Below, in pieces: positions 43,505-55,900 of a DNA stretch of 64,000 nucleotides. Position numbers and translations under genes: made by a program. Source of the DNA: Dermacentor variabilis (lineage: Eukaryota; Arthropoda; Arachnida; Ixodida; Ixodidae). The stretch lies in contig NC_134570.1 of NCBI RefSeq assembly GCF_050947875.1, positions 225,789,265 through 225,853,264 on the forward strand, given 5' to 3'. Each line of letters begins with the position of its first letter. Position 1 is the stretch's first letter. Below the pieces are notes generated by a model. It did not search any database. It was not told where the DNA came from and saw only the letters and a list, made by a program, of their open reading frames with translations.

Positions 43505-44418
43505 TGGAGTCTTTGTTAAAGGAATACGTGTGAAAAATAAAAAAAAAATTCTGTGATAGCGCATACATGTGTTGCTAGATTTCTTTGCCTCAATCTATCG
43601 AAAAGGTGAAACAGCTTATTTGCTGCGCTCAAATTTCGCATTAGGAAGTAACGTAATCGTCGGCAATTTTTCTGAATATCAAATAGAACTAGACGAGTAG
43701 CATTTTCTTTCCTCTTATAATGCAATGAAGCTATCTTTTTATTACTAGATGAGTCCTAGCGACAGAACTTTAATGAGGAGTACCTTCATCATCGAGCTAG
43801 TACTTGAATGTCCCGGGGGAGCCTCTAATTGTGTCCTGCGTTTACTCCAGTTTACCAATTGCTGAAGCCCTGTTCGCAATAATAGTGATGCAGACGTTTT
43901 CGAGCACTAATCTATTACTTTAGCTTGACTTATTTGCCTTTAGTGTCCATTTAGACACTAGTCCCTCTGACCTGCATAGGTGTTGCCACAGCTGAGAGGT
44001 ATCGCGCTAACCCCCACAGTGCTACACACAAAGTGCTTGGCATGGTTCTTCATACATCCTTGTCTCTCAGTACTCGTGGTACAAAGACACATTTAGGCTA
44101 ATCACCTGGATGCGGGAAAAACCACTGAGGCACCATATCTACCAGCGAAGTTTTTCAAGTTGGGGCTAATTCTGAGCACATACATATAACGCAAAGTCAT
44201 GTGTAGTGTGTCTGTTCTTTTTATGTCCGTTGGTGTGCCCTAGTGAGCAATGCTTCACCTTTCAAATAATAGATTTAGTAACAGCCTGTGAAACAAACTG
44301 AGTCAAGCTGGATTTTAAAGGCCCGTTCATTTGATGAAATCGCATCAGTAGGACACTTGCCCCAATTGGGCAAATGACCAATAAGCCATTTTAACCCTAA
44401 GGGCTGCCCCTTGATCTT

Positions 44419-44482
44419 AGGGCTCTGACTTCGGCTGCCCCTTGATCTTAGGGCATCAAGGGGCAGCCGAAGTCAGAGCCCT
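44419..44482. repeat. Perfect hairpin, 28-bp arms, 8-nt loop
   Basis: The arm beginning AGGGCTCTGACTTCGGCTGC (44419-44446) is perfectly complementary to 44455-44482, with loop CTTAGGGC. A direct copy of part of the left arm and loop (GGCTGCCCCTTGATCTTAGG) also lies just upstream at about 44401, so a direct and an inverted duplication are superposed. Confidence 0.95.
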
Positions 44483-44582
44483 CGAACAGTTGCCTGCTGA
44501 TGTATTTGATGATACCTGCAGTTAAGACGTCTGCTGCTGTGGCTGAGTGGTAGTGGCTTATGCCAAGGGGATGGGAGGGTGA

Positions 44583-44760
44583 GTGTCACAGTAGCTGAAT
44601 TGGTAAGGCACCCCATGCCTAATGAAGGTAGTGTGGATTCAGCTCCTACCTACAGCAAGCTATCTTTTCGTCCGCTTTCATCTCTCTTTCCATACTATCT
44701 ATAAATTCCAAAAATGCACATTTAATTTACCCTATGCTTTGTCCGATTTCATTGTCTATT
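44583..44760 (+). repeat. tRNA-derived SINE
   Basis: An RNA polymerase III A-box-like TAGCTGAATTGG (44592-44603) and a B-box-like GATTCAGCTCC (44636-44646) are about 32 bases apart, as in tRNA genes. They are followed by a non-tRNA body (CTATCTTTTCGTCCGCTTTCA). Another A-box-like TGGCTGAGTGG lies at 44540-44550. It does not fold as a complete tRNA. The family is not named here. Confidence 0.65.
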
Positions 44761-46853
44761 TTCATCATCTGGTCAAAGAATGGTGGCTCAGCTCCATACG
44801 GTATACTTCAGCTTGGAAGATAAGAATGTCCGAGGAGGTCTAAGTAAGTGACCTGCTCGACAATTGTGGATACTGTTCATAATCAGTTTTAAAAAATAGA
44901 AGGTTTTGAGCTAAATGTATAGTAAACGCTCGATTTGTCATAAAGGTGCTTAGAGTAAATACTCGTGCACTATACATAAAAGTTTTAGCTAAATGTGCCC
45001 CAATTGCTGACGAGAAATGCGAAAATAAGGTAACTTCTCAATCTAGTATATGCTCCGGACAGTGCAGCTTGTCAGCAAGCATCGCAAAATTTGCCACAGC
45101 AGAAGTGCAACGAGGGGTCAGATGGGGAATACGCACCCTGCAAAACAGTGCAATTTGCGGCTTTGAAGCTGGTCGGAGCACAGCATGGTATTGGAGTGTT
45201 CAATAAACGCATAAATCTTTTTAAAAGGCGGAAACTGACGCATACGCTTTCCATTCCGCATTGTGGTACTTGTTAAGTCGTCAGTCCTCACATCACCGCC
45301 AACTGCGCTTTCTGTGCTCGTATGTTGACATTTTTAAGGGCATTGCCGGAAATTTGTGTCATTCTTCTGCCTGTTCATGTAGATGCTTGGTTAGGATGTC
45401 CTCTCTGCCACAATAGGGCGAAAGAAATTGTTTAATAAATCGAGATTAACATAAAATACAGGTTTTTTTGGATCGTTGCTCCGGGTGATCTAGTGCCTCA
45501 CTTGATTACCTCGCCACCCAATTGCCTCATAGGCTTCATCGCCTCTCTTGTTTCATGCTGGTGGCCAGACCAGGCTCCAGTTACTTCAGCGTCTAGTGAA
45601 GTTACACACCTGGGAGGTGCTATTTACATGGAGCAGCAGTGTCTGCCTAACCGTACCCTTTAATCTGATTTGTAACTAGAGACAAGTTTTTCATTTAAAA
45701 TAGCTTGAGGCTTGTCACCGGCTTGTGACAGCACTGCATTGCATACTAATTATGCGGCATAAGTTGACCGTGAGGCAGCTCTCTTACGAAAATCTGGACT
45801 TATATCTACCTTAACGCGTCCCTTAATTTTCCATTTCGCTTTCTTCAAAGTGTGGCCACAGTAGCAGATCCAGCGAAAGGCATAGATATTCAGTGGCGTG
45901 AATATAATGGTCACACTTCATCATTACCTCCGCGCATTAGCTTGAGAAGTGGCTAATCACTTTGAGCATGCTAAAGTAAGCAAAAAATGAGGGCTCACTA
46001 GAGCGTCGAAGCAGTGCTACGAAAGAGCGAGCTACTCAATTATCGAGCTGAGTCGTGCTCGCAGACTATTTTGAATTGCTATCTCAAAGCATAAATTCAT
46101 ATACGGTGCGACAGAGTAAAAAAAAAATCATTTTTTTGTTTCTATTGCTTTGAATGTTGGCACTCAAGCAAAAAAAGAACTTTTTTTACGCCGAGAACGT
46201 GCGCAGCAGTGTACAGAATTTGTCGTACGTGAAAGCGAATAATCTTGCTATTGGCTTGAAGTAACAAAGCAAAATTCATGCCATTTCTGTTGCTCTAAGC
46301 AAGAGCGTGCATACAGCTTCAATATTAGCACAACACTGGCAGACCAGTCCCACCTTGCCAGTGTTGACTCAACTTGCCATGCGAAGTAGTCATGGTTCTT
46401 GTTCCAACCTAGGTAGTGCCAGAAGCTTGTACGCTATTGTCAAGAGAGGCATCTGTTTTTTTTAGGTTACTCTTTATGAATTGGCACACTGGTTATTTTT
46501 GTACAATGTCAAAACAAAGAAAAATGAAGACATTTCTTCCCTTCAACCAAGGGAATTTAAATTCAAATTTCTGCAGTTAAGGTGACAGCGTCCATGTTTT
46601 GGGACCAAAAACGGATCACCTTGGACTACATTTAAGCGGGTGCTACAGTAACAGCAGTGAATTATTTATCACTGATGGCAAAATGAGGCAGATTACATCA
46701 ACAGGCTTTTAAAAGCAGGTTTATCCTATATGCCATGCGTGCCACGGCCTATTCCATTCCCTGAGAGCTGAAGAGCAGCTCGACAAGGACTTGCTAATGA
46801 GACGTAAGCGGAACAGACGCCACTAGACCTGAGGTGTACAAATTGTACGCCTC

Positions 46854-47300
46854 ATGTACAAATATGTGCATAAATTTACCCCCAGCTTCAAGAACATGCC
46901 TGCTAGATACAGTGTCCCAATTACTCCTTTTTACACACTTGTCAAATTAGCCCAATTGTGTTCTCGTACCACGAGACAAGGGTGTATGAAAAATCACGCC
47001 AACCATTTGGTGCATTGTACTGTGGGTTGGTCTATGAGATACCTCTCAGCTGTGGCAAGTTCTATCTGGACCAAACGGCCCAATGCCTAAATGACTATTT
47101 GAGGGAGCATTCAAACAATTTAAATAAACCGAATGGTGCAGCGCACATTGCAAGGCCCGCTCATGTGAGCCGTGCTTTTGCACATTATGATCCTGGGCAT
47201 GAGTAGCAACAAAACAGCACATGAGCTCACGAAGGTATATTTTATCAGAAAGATTGTGCACATGTTAGTAACACTTCAATTGCCTTAATTCCCGAGAGGT
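46854..47300 (+). pseudogene. Penelope-like element remnant (GIY-YIG endonuclease end)
   Basis: Two overlapping frames resemble the C-terminal end of Penelope-like retroelements, which carry a GIY-YIG nuclease after the RT. GLVYEIPLSCGKFYLDQTAQCLNDYLREHSNN (about 47022-47117) matches the family pattern of a (G)VYEI strand, SCGK, Y.GQT and CLN.RLREH. The Gly of the YIG-like strand is changed (FYLDQ). The preceding frame has a zinc-like C..KN..H..H segment. No RT was found upstream, so only the nuclease end survives. Frameshifts separate the pieces. Confidence 0.65.
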
Positions 47301-49839
47301 ACACTTGTTTAATGCCGATTTGTAGTAATACTAGACAAACTAGCACTGTCACAACACTCGTCTCTTGCGTGTGCGCAAAATTTGCATCCTATGTTCCATC
47401 CTTTGAATCATTAAATCAGTTGGTAGCTCGAACTTTTATGTGTCCTTCCTCTATAAATATCTTTTTGCACCCAAAAACAATGTGCAGAAGACTTCATCAA
47501 CTTGCCCAAAGCGATGTCCTAGTCAGACTCAAAAATCTCCTTCAGAGATTTTTTTATTGTAAAGAGAATTTGTCACTGCACCACACTCTGTTCGAACAAA
47601 GTCTTTACTGATAAGATGGGAGAAAAGAAAGGTTATAGAGACATAAAGTGTCACATTATCACCCAGATATATTCCCTAATGCAATGCCTAAAAGATTTTT
47701 TTTTTGTTGGACAAGAAGATGCGGGTAAGGCTCAAGCCCTATGAACATTCTTTTGCACAGATGAAGAGATTAACCAAACAAACCCTGCGATGTCAAGGAA
47801 GATTCATACAGTGGTAACTTGGCATTTGCTTGAGAGCGGTGTGCATGGACCTGCAAACCCACACCGGTCATATTAGCGTGCACCTCACATATATAACCTA
47901 ATGCAGGTTCCCGCAATAAACCTACATCGTATTTGAGAAAAGTTGCGAGGAACATTTGCGCAAACCTGGTACCTTGCAGAGCGCTATCAAAAGAGCAATG
48001 CTAAATAGCAGCTTAGCAAACTAGCTCAAAGAAATTTAAGAAAATTTCTTGGTCTTCAAGACAGTCAAGCTTTACAACGAAATTAAGCCAGGGAAGAACT
48101 ATGAGCGGCTGGGCGACGTTCTGCAGTATTTGTCTTCACAGTTTACATTAGGGTTGCTGAACATGTGCCTTTTGAACAGTGGCGAGCAGGTGCTCAAGCA
48201 TGTCGCGATTTGCTAGCCGCCAAAATCCGTGAGAAAGAAGGAAACGGTATGAACATGCAAGACAAGAAACATTAGAGGTAAATGCGACATCGAGTGCCAT
48301 ATAAAAATTGCAACAGCTCACTTACTCAAGCAATATCTGCAACAGCAATCCGACGAAGGATGAAACATTTTTTTTTCGTGATCGATGCACAACAGTAAGC
48401 GGCAACTGCAGCAACAAGCGCGTAGAACGAGTTTAAACGTTTTTACCATAAGAGAAAAAAGTGCTGCCAAACTGAGAGGCCACATATACCCCATTCACTA
48501 CAGCAAATTCAACAAACAAGAGCTACACCACTGAAAAACGGTAACAGGAGCTGCACAAGACCACACTACCAGCCATAAACGCGCTGCCAGGCATAAGGAA
48601 TTGAGCTGCTCCAGCGTTGCGCCCAAGTGTCGCTCGACATCGCAAGCTCGAACACCATCCGGTTCTTCCAGCGCAACTAACTAGAACAACATTCTAGCAT
48701 ACAATACAGTAGGAAACAATAAAATTGTTTTTTAGCCAAGCTGAAAAGCTCAAGCAGCTCCAGCAGCGCGCGCAAAACTATAAACCGGAACACGCCATAC
48801 TTGTTTAAACAACGTCATAATAACTGTGACGTCACTTCTGTGCGTGGCAGCAGCGTGTTAGTATGATATTTCGCTTCTACCACGCGCGTGTCACCAGTTA
48901 CCGCATAAAGCATAAGGGGCTTTACGGCCGAATTGACTGTAGCGCACCAAGCAGATGGTATTAACATCTTCCGGCTTCGGTTCTGGGCGCGCGCGTTTTG
49001 AACGCCAGTTGGTACATGCCACACCTGCCCCGCCAATCAGCGCGGCATTTATAATTTTTTCGCTTCTACTGCTGAACTAAGCGCGGCCTTGGCACGGAAT
49101 CATTTTATTATTTAGTAAAAATGATTGCGAACGATCTTTACAAGCCTCCACCGAATCTGCGTCACGTGCAATTTCATAAAGAAAACGCAAGACGTCTTCT
49201 GAAACGATGAAATGGTTATCTTGCTCTATAAAAATGCTCGTTCCGGGCTTGTGCATTTATCCAAAGTTGTGGCAACAGGTAAGCATCACTCGTTGCCGTA
49301 CGAAGCTCTACCGGATGCCATCAGCTGAATAAAGTAAATTAGAAGCATGCATCATTTCGGTAGATTGACCTAACAGGAATATTGCCGGTAGAGGCGAAAG
49401 GTGTGTAAGTGGTGACTGAGCGGCATTACAGATAAATTCACTTTAACACTCATTTAGTAGCAAGTAGACTCCCAAACAATGCCATAAAATCTGAAGAAAA
49501 CATACGATTTTAAAGCATCCCTCCCTTCCCGGGCATGATTTCCTGCACTTTAAGAGCACAAATACACGTGTGACTGCGCGTTTCCCAAACAACTTGGCCT
49601 CAGTCGACGCGATGGTACGCCAAGCACACCGAGGTGGCTACAACACAGGCCACGTTACACGCTCCCAGAATGCCTTCTATTCGCACTCATATTCGCACGC
49701 AAGACATATTCGTGGGTGCAAAGCCTGTTTTCAGTCGTTCAGAAGACAGATATGTCAAGTTCTTGAACTCCTCGGTGTTATCTTTTACGCGTCCTGCCGG
49801 CGCAAGCAACACACTCCCTAGTTATCACTCTCGGCAATC
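47301..49839. other. Unassigned region with a GC-rich promoter-like patch
   Basis: No supported gene is present. A GC-rich island at about 48780-49060 holds the motifs listed next; the remainder is AT-rich and featureless. Confidence 0.5.
48780..49060. promoter_or_regulatory. Promoter-like patch with CRE and CCAAT-type boxes
   Basis: The patch contains GTGACGTCAC (48826-48835), a perfect palindromic CRE, and GCCAATCAG (about 49032), a CCAAT box, with CpG-rich DNA between. No adjacent coding exon was recognised, so this is only a suggestion from motif content. Confidence 0.25.
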
Positions 49840-50540
49840 GCTCGTCGCGTTTTCGACAAGCGTGAGTACCGAAATAAGGTTTATGTTGTTGCAGGGCCAT
49901 AGAACACGTAACGACCTTGTCCCGCTAAAATTCAGTGCACGCAAACCTAACTCACTATGGCCGGCTTCCTTTCTTCTAATAGCTTCACAACCCCAGGCGC
50001 GGCGAGAATGCCTCAAATGTATGCGAAAAAGTTACCAAATGAAGTACAATACTTTTTGGGGTCAGAGAATGCGTCACGAACTTCTACCAGTAAGATTCAG
50101 TACAAGCGAAACTGCGGCACACAGCCAGCTGCTTTTCGCTAACTGCGCCACTACGCCTAGCGCGGCCACTGTGCTTGAAAAGTATCAAAAAAAAATAGCG
50201 AAATTAGTTGCAATAATGTCTGGGGTCCGAGAAAGCGCCAAAATTTGTCCCGGTAAGATTCAGTACAGGCGAAACTGCGCCACATAGCCGAGGTGCTTTT
50301 GGTCAGAAAGCCAGGTGTGGCGAGCGTGCCCAAAAACAGCCGAAATAAGTTTTAATAATGCTTGGGCTCATAGAAAGTGTCGCAAACATGTCCCAGTACG
50401 AGTAATTAATTCAAATTAACTAGGCTTGGAAGCCGGAGCTGTTTTTCGATAACTGCGTCACTAGATAGGTTCAGTTTTGTGCAGTATGCCTAAATGTGCT
50501 CGAAGAGCGTCGCAGACTGTCGAACAAAATTCCTCACCTT
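49840..50540. repeat. Degenerate ~164-bp tandem array
   Basis: AAATTCAG (49928), AGATTCAG (50093) and AGATTCAG (50256) anchor successive units at 165- and 163-base spacing, each followed by a GCGAAACTGC-like word. Flanking words also recur, for example TGGGGTC.GAGAA.GCG and a TTTTCG.TAACTGCG.CAC block. Later copies to about 50540 are more diverged. The period is close to a nucleosome repeat. Confidence 0.8.
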
Positions 50541-51389
50541 GCTCTATTGCAGCAGTACAGCGGTGCCATGTCGAAATGCAGACGGAACACGAGAGAACGC
50601 CGGGAGCCCAAAAAACGGGCTGCATCCAAAACAGACGAGTCGCCGAGCACGCGAGCTTCACATGCGCAGCCGGCCTCGCTCGCTCCTGGGGCATGTCCGT
50701 AGAATAAACAACCAAATTAGAGAAGGGAAACTGTACCTTCCGCCGCAGTGGTTCGAAAATAACCAGCGGCAGCGCATGGAAATTGCTTAGGTGGACGGCA
50801 GATGACGTTGCTCAATCCGGAAGAGGAAGTGCACTTTTTTTTAAAGAGCAAAATTCAATATGGCCGCTTTTTGCCGGTCGCGTACGCTGGTACGCGCCGT
50901 GCCTGTCTGCCGGCTATGCGGCATGCCTCAATGCCTTCGATACCGCGTAGCTAGTGTGTTCTAATTGCCAAGAGCCTCTACTGACGCCCATACAAACAAG
51001 CCACAAGTGAATGAACAGAACGTGCGAATTTATTGGCAGAAGAAAAGCAGTGTACATTCTCGGGCAATAGCAGTAATAACCATCTTGAAGGGGCAGCGCA
51101 AAAAGACGATGACAGAAGGCAGGAACACACAGGACAGCGCTGTCCTGTCTGTTCCTGCCTAATCTCATCGTCTTTTTGCGCTGCCCCTTCAAGATGTTCA
51201 ACCAGTACCAACTCGCCCAGATGTCGATCCTTCTACAGCAGAAATAAAATTTGCATGTCGAGATACGGGGAAGAAGAAGACCACGGAGTGCAGGTGTGCT
51301 TCGTGTCGGCTCCTCTATTTTCCTATGTTTTTGGCGGATTTTCGAGCTTCTCGTGGTAATTCTTTTTACCATCGATCGGTGGACTCGTC
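50541..51389. other. Unassigned region containing a large palindrome
   Basis: Moderately GC-rich sequence without a recognisable gene. The palindrome at 51081-51196 is listed separately. The leader of I-like family B begins near its right edge. Confidence 0.5.
51081..51196. repeat. 116-bp loopless palindrome
   Basis: Arms 51081-51138 and 51139-51196 are reverse complements with four mismatches in 58 positions. The outer part starts CATCTTGAAGGGGCAGCGC and the centre is GGACAGCGCTGTCC. There is no loop. Confidence 0.93.
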
Positions 51390-51744
51390 AGGACTCCCCC
51401 GACACCAAGTTTCGCCAGGTGGGCCCATTTTCTGGCCGATAAGCAGCGCCTTTTGTCCCGCCACGCAGGCGGGGCAAGCTAAGCCTATCTCCACGTAGGC
51501 AACTATTGCCCGGCCGCCGCAGTGGCGGGGCGTGCCGAGCCTACCGTGTCGCCGGACCTCGTTGGAGCTCCCAGTCTCCGACGGCAAAGTTACAGGCCTT
51601 TCCTGACGGTAAATGAATCTTGTCCACGTAGAAGGAACAGAGATTAGGCCGGAAGATTTCGGCGAGGGAGCGGGGTGGTGAGATATCAAGAGGAAGAAAC
51701 AGGCCGACGGTGCCACCGAGTCGGCGCATAACCAGCATGTGCAC

Positions 51745-52918
51745 ATGCAGCGACAGACGGTAGCCACGTCGACTACGGGAGTCACCGAAGCGCAGTACAG
51801 AAGGAAGTACGCCCGTCAAGTGCAACAGACTGCCATGGCAAGCCGAATGCCAGAGTTACCACCGGACGATTAGAAAATCGTCGTACGCCCCCGCGGCGGT
51901 TTCAACGTGCGCGATTACGGGACGGATCGCATTTACTGCGGACTACGTAACACGGCGGGTGTAGGCAGAAAAGCGGCCGGGGAAAATAGCATCTGCCTCA
52001 ACGTTAAAGAGGACGTCGTGTTGCTCAGCACGCCGTCTGAAGACAGAGCCAAACGCTACGGAGCCATTAGGAAGCTTTGCATCGGAGACCAAAAGTTCGA
52101 GGCGAACACCTATCAAGCCGCCCCGGAGAAAACTTCCAAGGGCCTGATTAGGAACACTTCCAAGAACGAGAGCCCGGCAGACATCATCGCTAATCTAGTG
52201 GGGCAGTACAGCCAGGGACTGCTGCACGCGAAACGCAAGAGCAACACGGACAATATAATCGTTTTGTTCGACGGATTCCACGTACAGAGATACGTATATT
52301 ACGGACCTGTGCTCGTCAGATGCTCCCTCTACAGGAAGCAGATTGACATGTGCTACGAGTGAGGAAGGCTGGGACACCGTGCCGACGTGTGCCCCAATCC
52401 CAACGACAAGATTTACCGTGGATGCGGACTCAACAGTCCGCCGCCTGACCATCGATGCGAGCCGCGGTGTCGACTGTGCGGCAAGGGACACTTCACGGGA
52501 GACCGCAGATGGAAGGCGAGATAGAAGACCCTATACACAGTCAAGCGTCATCAACTAGAAAAGACAAGAAGAGGAAGAAGCAGCCACAGCGTACGGCAGC
52601 GGTTACAACAGCAGCAGCGACTGTAATGGCAACGCAGGCTACTACCTCAATTTTCCAGAGATAAAACGTCATTCAGTCACCGACAACCGAAGAAGACGCT
52701 CGACTAGCCGCGGCGGGAAGGGCGGCGCGGGAAAATCCTGATCCCGCTCTCGCAACCGAGCACAGAGGCCGAGAAGCACGCCGATGACGCGTCGTGGCGG
52801 TGGTCCCGGCACCGCAGCTGTAGGCCACATCAACCAACAAAGTCAGCAGCAGCAGCCGTGGCAGCAACAACAAGGTCACAGGAGCACTGGGCAACAGCCA
52901 ACGAAACACGCAAGCAGC
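51745..52918 (+). pseudogene. ORF1 of I-like family B, N-terminal part with zinc knuckles
   Basis: The likely start is the ATG at 51745. The frame reads TTGVTEAQYRRKYARQVQQ, then KIVVRPRGGFNVRDYG, a conserved beginning of tick-type I-like ORF1 proteins. An in-frame TAG (51871-51873) precedes it. A long open stretch follows to YVYYGPVLVRCSLYRKQIDMCYE. The next codon is TGA (52360-52362) inside the first zinc knuckle, where a Cys is expected. Two more knuckles follow (CRGCG-like, with Tyr for the first Cys, and CRLCGKGHFTGDRRW, where Trp replaces the last Cys), then a TAG at 52522-52524. Arg/Ser-rich and Gln-rich sequence (about 52700-52918) trails off into the insertion. The protein would bind the element RNA. 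Confidence 0.8.
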
Positions 52919-55900
52919 TATTTGATGTCTAAAAGATGTCTTGAACGGCTAATTCAAAAGCCTAGTAGTTGTCTTGATCAAGACATTTTGTAGCCATGGA
53001 CGTCTAGAAGTACTTCAGTAAGCCCTGCTAACGTTACACTAAAGGTTGGCTAATTGACAGCTTGATAAAAACAACTGAAGACTTATATTAGACATTCCCT
53101 CAAATTTGTGCGGCAGCTGTTACAGTAACACGAGGTTTTCCCACAGTTACAATTTATTTTAAATGAGGCATGGACATCAGAAAAAAAGATTTATATTGTC
53201 GGATAGAGTGATGCACAGGTAGTTTTTCCAGATGTGAACCATGGGAATAGTGTAGTACAGCCTCATTGGTCAATTAGTGCTTTTAATTAGACCAATCAAT
53301 TGAATGCCGCCTGTCAAAATTATTTTGCAAATAAAACAAGATCTGTGTTGTATGCTGATATCATTGCATTGTTCGCCCCTTGAGCTAAACAAGAACATCT
53401 CTGCATGAAACACGTCATTATTAACAAAACTTCACCCTGCTGGGTCTTCACCAAATTGAAATAGTTTCTATCAAAGAAAAAAATTTGTGAGTGATGCTGC
53501 AGTTTAGGCAAAAATTACACCCTGCTTTCAGTTATAGGGGGCACAATAGACTTACACCAGTATACGAAACAGAACGCTGTGCTGCAATGAGGTAATAAAG
53601 GATAATACACATCTGGAAAAACACTCTACGAACCACTCTAACTAGCAATATAAATAAATTTTTTCTGGTGTCCGTGCTACATTTAAAGTAAATTGTGACT
53701 TACTTTGCGGGTGCCTCTTGTAAAGTAACGCCGCATGCTTGCACAGCATCACGCAGAAATAATGGCCAGTGCTTCGGCACACCATCCATTGGTGAATTCC
53801 TTGTACGTTGCATGTTACCAGAACTGAAAGACAAATCATAATATGCTGTTATTTTTTTCCTAAAGTGTACGATGAGCTGTTCATGCATAAAAGACGATTG
53901 CATGCGAAAATGCAGCAAAACATCAAGTTCGCACCACGTCACACACTCATACTTTATTACCTAATAAATAAGAAAAGATGGAGAAAGTATAATCAGCAAG
54001 AGTGAGAAATAGCAGCAAATGTGATCATGGATAAATCTTGAAGATGATTGCAGCCGCTGCCAGAGCAGGCCAGCCTTCGTAGGAGAGCACAGGCTGCCCA
54101 CAAAAGCTTGCTGTGACAGGCCACGCGTGGAGATTCTTGTAGACATAGGCAAGCAATACCTGCACAGAAGAGGGGAAAAAAGGCGAGGGAGGAAATAGGA
54201 ATATTGAAATTGGAACTTCAATTAGCAATATGTGCTAAGTAAGAAGTTTGCCTCTCATTAAAAATAAATTTAAGCACTCCTTTCTCTTAACTTACGGGTA
54301 TATTAATGTATGTACGTGATGATGTTTAAAATGACTAGTATATTTCCTGGCATATAGTCATTAAATTCCATAGCAGAGTCAAAGTCAGCCTTTAATTTAT
54401 TATATGGTGTTTTGGTGGATAAAAGGGCACTTATCAACCTGTCAAACAATTCTGAGAAGCTTCCTGCAAAATATAATCAGTATAAAACAGTAATGCACTC
54501 TGCAGGTAAATGATGTACTAGCTTAATTAGAAAGTTAAATAGCGTTTTATATTGTTGAAGTAAAAGCAAGTTTGGCATTTTGCACTGCCTAGCTGTTGCC
54601 TTTCTTTCAAACTTAAACATGACACAATACAGAGTAAGCAGGTAGCATGCAAAGGAGGACTGGTGATGAAGTAGTGTTCCAAAGCAACACTCCTAGCTGG
54701 GTCAATCACTTTTGTTGATATATTTTCATTTAACCCTAATTGGCTTAGCGCAATACCTCACACAAATGATGCGTCATACAAAATTGAAAGTATCTAGTGA
54801 TGTGATCAAACGATAACATTGTCCACTGTCTTGGAAGTGTTAACATGTTGTTTGCGCGAGAAAGAGCAAGGTGATTCGTATAGGTAGCAAATTCATCAGG
54901 GCATCTATAGCCTCAGGTAATTCTGAGCATCTATGTTGACTCGCAATTGAGAAGCCACTGCACGCAAAAAGGTGTATTCAAGTAATGGTCCATGCTGAAT
55001 AATTGCCCACCTAGTAAAAAGGCAAATGTGGCAGGCTAATGGTTAAGAGCAAATAGATTGCTAAATTCTGATAACACCTCCAATGATATTATTGTAATAG
55101 GTGATAAAAAACAGCACAGGTAAAAATGCAGTTATGACAAAATTTTAAAAGCACCTCTGCAAACTGCTGGAACCCTCAGCATCCTGTTCTACACGTTCTA
55201 CAACCTGTTCTACACGCACATATGTTGCAGCGCAATCTATATCTCAGACGCAGGCACCTCCACACATCAATTTGTGATCTCTTCACAATAAGGTTAAAAA
55301 GCAGTCTGGCACAATCTACCTGATATGATTCATTTTGCAAATGCGCCAGCCAAGTGCTGACGGTGGTAGAACGAAATTGAAGTTTGTCCTTGTATGGAAG
55401 CCTCGGCCCATGTTTTATCAATTCTAGTGAGAAAGCACGCCTTTTACAGCACACATAAATCTTAAATTAGACTGCTTGCTGATGCTGTACAGTAAATTCA
55501 TGTAAAGAAAATAAATCGCACAGAAAACATTTAGAATACCAAACTAATCAAATACTGGCTTGAATACATTTGTGCCTTCGGGAAGCAAGGTGTAATGAAG
55601 CAAGGTGTAATGTACACTGTTGTAGCAAATTTTTACTCATGTATGGAATACTCATATGACACAACAGAGTTGATTTGCGAGTTCTTACATAGGACTTTCT
55701 ACCTACAGTTAAATTTTTTGAGGCTTAGGGGGAAACTAATTAATAGTAGAACTGTGTATGTACACTGGCACTGAGAAATTGGTTATAATAGTGGCGGCTT
55801 ATAAAGGACGAGTGCAAAAAATGCCTATTTTGAGAAACCAACTAGCTATTTTAACACGAAGCGCTCCCTGGCCTTAACCCATATAAAAAGCACTGGGAGG

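Larger units (their letters stand above)
43505..46853. other. AT-rich unassigned region
   Basis: No supported gene is present. A perfect hairpin (44419-44482) and a tRNA-derived SINE (about 44583-44760) are listed separately. The rest shows no recognisable feature beyond short inverted words such as ACACTGGCA...TGCCAGTGT near 46330-46365. Confidence 0.55.

Noticed and set aside
44536..44660. A functional tRNA gene, suggested by A- and B-box-like words.
   Set aside because: No cloverleaf with acceptor pairing or anticodon arm could be drawn, and the body that follows is SINE-like.
54650..54720. A minus-strand peptide VIDPARSVALEHYFITSPPL resembles the C-lobe end of cyclin-dependent kinases.
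   Set aside because: It is about 25 residues, no other kinase motif (HRD, DFG) was found nearby, and the match could be chance.
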